Source of the DNA: Clostridium culturomicium
Lineage (GTDB): Bacteria > Bacillota > Clostridia > Clostridiales > Clostridiaceae
NCBI RefSeq assembly: GCF_000821305.1
Contig: NZ_CCXK01000014.1
Location: 62,001 to 126,000, forward strand
DNA length: 64,000 nt
Direction: 5' to 3'
The position numbers and the translations under genes were made by a program. The notes under the pieces are model-generated. The model saw only the letters and a program-made list of their open reading frames with translations, was not told where the DNA came from and did no database searches. Of the stretch, positions 61,331 through 64,000 are shown in pieces (the first letter of the stretch is position 1; each line of letters starts with the position of its first letter).

Positions 61331-62287
61331 CTATTTTTGAAAGTTCAAATCAAAAATCATTCTATCTTCGCCAATAACTACATTTTCAAAAACCGATTTA
61401 GCATTATTCAAAAAAACATTTGGTTCCATCATTGATGGACTAAAGTGGGTTAAAAGCAGCTGCTTTACTTTCCCCTCCTTAGCTAAAGTTGCACCTTCTC
61501 TAAAGGTCATATGCTTATACTTAATCGCCTTTTCCTTATCTAAATCATCCCCATAGGTACCCTCACAAATAAATAAATCACTTTCACGAATAAACTCTGG
61601 TATTTCTTCTAATGGCCTTGTATCAGTAACAATAGCTATTTTTATCCCTTTACGCTCTTCCCCAAGTACAAGAGATGAGTTATATTCTTTTTCTTCATAT
61701 AATATATTTTCTTCCCTTTGAAGACGACTCCATAGTATCTTTGGAACATTATTTTCTATAGCCTTATCTACATTGAACTTTTTCTCCCTCTTAAAATAAA
61801 AATTATAAGCTAAACATGGAGCAGAGTGCTCTACCTTCAGGGTTTTCAACTGAATCTGCCCTCTATTCCTTTTTGATTCTAAGCCATCCTCAATAATCAT
61901 CCCCTCATTATATAAGCTAATATTTAGCTCTTGTGGATTTTCTATAACCCTAACCTCATAAAGAAGATATTCTGCAACAACCCGAAGCCCATTTACAATT
62001 CTACTGATTCCCTCTGGTCCTATTATAGTAATAGGCTCTGTGCGTCCTGAATTTCCAATAGTTGATAATAACCCAGGCAGTCCAATAGTGTGATCCCCAT
62101 GACTATGAGTAAGGCATATAATATCTATATTTTTAAAGCCCCATCCAACCTGCTTCATTGAAACTTGAGTTCCTTCACCGCAATCAACCAAAATTTTCCT
62201 GCCTTTGAAGCTTATAAGTAGTGCTGATAAACTTCTGTAGGGTGTCGGCATTGACCCTCCACATCCTAATAAACATACATCAACCAT
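61331..62287 (-). CDS. rnz: ribonuclease Z
   Basis: A 318-aa metallo-beta-lactamase-fold endonuclease that trims tRNA 3' ends. The zinc motif HSHGDH (His61, His63, Asp65, His66) follows VDCGEGTQVSM, a typical RNase Z block. Later ligands appear in VEHSAP, VTDTRPL and LLTHFSP. The start was set at ATG 62287, eight nt after AAAGG; a GTG three codons upstream overlaps that site. Single gene. Length is normal for the short bacterial form. Confidence 0.93.
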   Translation of the reverse strand: MVDVCLLGCGGSMPTPYRSLSALLISFKGRKILVDCGEGTQVSMKQVGWGFKNIDIICLTHSHGDHTIGLPGLLSTIGNSGRTEPITIIGPEGISRIVNGLRVVAEYLLYEVRVIENPQELNISLYNEGMIIEDGLESKRNRGQIQLKTLKVEHSAPCLAYNFYFKREKKFNVDKAIENNVPKILWSRLQREENILYEEKEYNSSLVLGEERKGIKIAIVTDTRPLEEIPEFIRESDLFICEGTYGDDLDKEKAIKYKHMTFREGATLAKEGKVKQLLLTHFSPSMMEPNVFLNNAKSVFENVVIGEDRMIFDLNFQK

Positions 62288-62481
62288 ATCTTTCACCTTT
62301 AATTCCTTTTAACTATATATAATTTCTAATATTCCTCTATGAATTATATTTTATTAATTAAATTTCTTAATTTCTGCTGTGCTCTTACTATTATCAAAAT
62401 ATATTTTAATTTCTTGAAGCCAACTTCCCCCTTCTTCATATTATATAAATATAACCAAGAAAAAATCTATGGAGGATACAA

Positions 62482-63873
62482 ATGATACATTTAACTGCAA
62501 TACACTATATTTATTTATTATTCATTTTTATTATTTTGGGAACAATGGTGAAAAAACGAGACTGCTCCTTAGTCTGTATAATCGGTATTGCTCTACTTGC
62601 TATTGTTAGTACTAAATCTCTTCCTTTATCAATCATTAGCATATTTAATAGCTTTATCTATGCAATAACCGAGCTCTTACCGACTATCTTAATTATTTCA
62701 ATAATAGCTGCCCTTAGCAAACTTTTGCGCTATACTGGAATTAACAGATTAATGATTAGTCCGTTTACTAAACTCATTAAAAATGATATTATGGCATTTT
62801 GGGTTATTGGAATAATTATGATGATTATTTCTTACTTTTTCTGGCCGAGCCCTGCTGTTGCCTTAGTTGGAGCTGTACTTGTTCCAGTTGCAATTAAAGC
62901 TGGTCTTCCTGCTATTGGTGCTGCCATTGCAATGAACTTATTCGGACATGGAATTGCTTTATCCACTGACTTTATTATTCAAGCTGCTCCGAAAATTACA
63001 GCTGATGCTGCAGGCGTTCCTGTTGATGCCGTTGTTAGTGCCAGCATTCCTTTAATCATTGTAATGGGATTAGTTACAACAATTTCAGCTTTCATATTTT
63101 TAAAAAAAGATATGAAAAACGGATTAATAGAAGAGAATGTTTATGACAAATATGCTGAAGATGATGAGCCTGTTAACGAGAGTTGCATATCCGAAAAAAC
63201 AAGATTATTCTTTGCAATTCTAGTTCCTCTTTTGCTTATTTTAGATGTAGTTGTAATGCTTATTCTTAATCTTAAAGGTGGAGATGCAACCGCACTAATT
63301 GGTGGTACTGCTCTCTTTATATTAATTTTCATTTCAATTTTCGCTTATAAAAATACATCATTAGAAGAAATCACCAATTACTTAGTTTCTGGATTTAAAT
63401 TCGGATTTACTGTATTTGGTGTTGTAATTCCAATTGCAGCCTTCTTCTATTTAGGTGATGCAGGCTTTACAACTATAATCGGTAATCATCTTCCTGTTGG
63501 TTCCCTTGGTATTGTAAACGATCTTGGGTATGCACTATCTCAAATTGTTCCAATTAACAAAATCTTTGGAGCATTTACTGTAACAGGTATTGGCGCCATT
63601 ACTGGTCTTGATGGTTCTGGTTTCTCTGGCATATCCTTAGCTGGTTCTACTGCACAATTATTTGGCACTTCTACAGGTGCTTCAATTCCAACTTTGACTG
63701 CTTTAGGTCAGTTTGCTGCAATCTGGGTCGGAGGTGGATGTTTAATTCCTTGGGCAATTATTCCAGTATCAGCAATATGCAAGGTTTCACCTTTTGAAGT
63801 TGCAAAACGCAATTTTAAACCTGTCGTAATTGGCCTTGTTGTTACAACAATTTTTGCTATTTTTCTCATATAA
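62482..63873 (+). CDS. ion-transporter-superfamily-like permease, substrate unknown
   Basis: A 463-aa protein with about 12 spans in two halves separated by a charged loop (about 215-245). Each half contains a Gly/Ser/Pro-rich helix-breaking stretch (FFWPSPAVALVGAVLVPVAI; LDGSGFSGISLAGSTAQLFG), in the manner of CitM/GntP/DcuC-type anion transporters. I cannot name the family with certainty. AUG start with TGGAGGA upstream. It stands alone, with a terminator behind it. An organic acid substrate fits the rest of the window but is only a guess. Confidence 0.75.
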   Translation: MIHLTAIHYIYLLFIFIILGTMVKKRDCSLVCIIGIALLAIVSTKSLPLSIISIFNSFIYAITELLPTILIISIIAALSKLLRYTGINRLMISPFTKLIKNDIMAFWVIGIIMMIISYFFWPSPAVALVGAVLVPVAIKAGLPAIGAAIAMNLFGHGIALSTDFIIQAAPKITADAAGVPVDAVVSASIPLIIVMGLVTTISAFIFLKKDMKNGLIEENVYDKYAEDDEPVNESCISEKTRLFFAILVPLLLILDVVVMLILNLKGGDATALIGGTALFILIFISIFAYKNTSLEEITNYLVSGFKFGFTVFGVVIPIAAFFYLGDAGFTTIIGNHLPVGSLGIVNDLGYALSQIVPINKIFGAFTVTGIGAITGLDGSGFSGISLAGSTAQLFGTSTGASIPTLTALGQFAAIWVGGGCLIPWAIIPVSAICKVSPFEVAKRNFKPVVIGLVVTTIFAIFLI

Positions 63874-63894
63874 CTTTCTTAAAATTCTTTAAAA

Positions 63895-63914
63895 AGATGG
63901 TTTTTAAACCATCT
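63895..63914 (+). terminator. rho-independent terminator
   Basis: AGATGGTTT pairs with AAACCATCT around a 2-nt loop, followed by a long T-run. Confidence 0.9.
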
Positions 63915-64000
63915 TCTATTTTTTTTTTAAATTTATTTTAAAAAGGTTGAATTTACATCTAGTGAAAATTATAGAATAACTGTATAATATAGGTATAAAG

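Overview
The window looks like chromosomal DNA of a low-GC, anaerobic Firmicute close to Clostridium. The evidence is AT-rich intergenic DNA, strong AGGAGG-type ribosome binding sites, many short hairpin + T-run terminators, lipobox lipoproteins, a BioW-type biotin pathway, citrate lyase and heterodimeric ABC exporters. I see no rRNA, tRNA, transposase, phage gene or CRISPR array. The genus is an inference.

Layout. (1) 1-5.5 kb: the 3' part of a sigma-54 activator gene faces a tctC-tctA-tctB-pdxA-like cluster. That cluster is read from a near-perfect -24/-12 promoter with an upstream set of TGTTTCA/TGAAACA elements, so activator, enhancer, promoter and target are all present. (2) 5.5-15.1 kb: housekeeping and accessory genes, namely a DUF2812 protein, a MATE exporter, an alpha/beta hydrolase, a VTT-domain membrane protein, a SWIM-SNF2 helicase and an FMN-binding-type lipoprotein followed by a 17-bp minisatellite. 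(3) 15.3-21.8 kb: a citrate fermentation cluster with a CitS-type transporter, citDEF and two paralogous LysR regulators. The citS and citD promoters share a 20-bp element (19/20 identical) at the same distance from the start codons. (4) 21.9-23.2 kb: a lipoprotein gene interrupted by an in-frame TGA, and a small secreted protein. (5) 23.3-27.3 kb: bioA, an unassigned membrane protein, bioW and bioF behind a BirA-like operator. (6) 28.1-31.2 kb: DUF969/DUF979 membrane pair, pyroglutamyl peptidase and a gamma-glutamylcyclotransferase-like protein, together pointing to 5-oxoproline.

(7) 31.3-36.2 kb: a Crp/Fnr regulator, a secreted Lys/Gln/Glu protein with a His/Asp-rich tail behind a structured leader, a second member of the small secreted family, an SdpR/SdpI-like module whose sdpI carries an in-frame TGA, and a second FMN-binding-type lipoprotein. 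(8) 36.3-41.7 kb: a heterodimeric ABC exporter pair, a 751-bp gap rich in palindromes, and a MarR regulator. (9) 41.9-54.8 kb: mixed single genes (RdgB/HAM1-like pyrophosphatase, GNAT, lipoproteins, SDR, XdhC-like protein, MalY/PatB aminotransferase, AraC regulator fused to a glycosidase-like domain, second MATE, two LysR genes, a third and degenerate FMN-type lipoprotein, and a 54-aa membrane protein).

(10) 54.9-64 kb: a LysR gene divergent from a YfcC-type transporter, an M20 amidohydrolase and a YitT protein. This looks like an uptake-and-hydrolysis unit for an amino-acyl conjugate. Then come an AbrB-family membrane protein, a GerMN-type lipoprotein, ribonuclease Z and an unassigned ion-transporter-like permease. 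A palindrome, ATTGTATACAAT, recurs before citS and before the AbrB-family gene, with a close variant before the pdxA-tct cluster, which suggests a shared regulator of carboxylate uptake. The most notable items are the complete sigma-54 circuit, the shared cit operator, the unassigned membrane protein in the bioW operon, the small secreted family, the structured leader at 32.1 kb and the two in-frame TGA codons.
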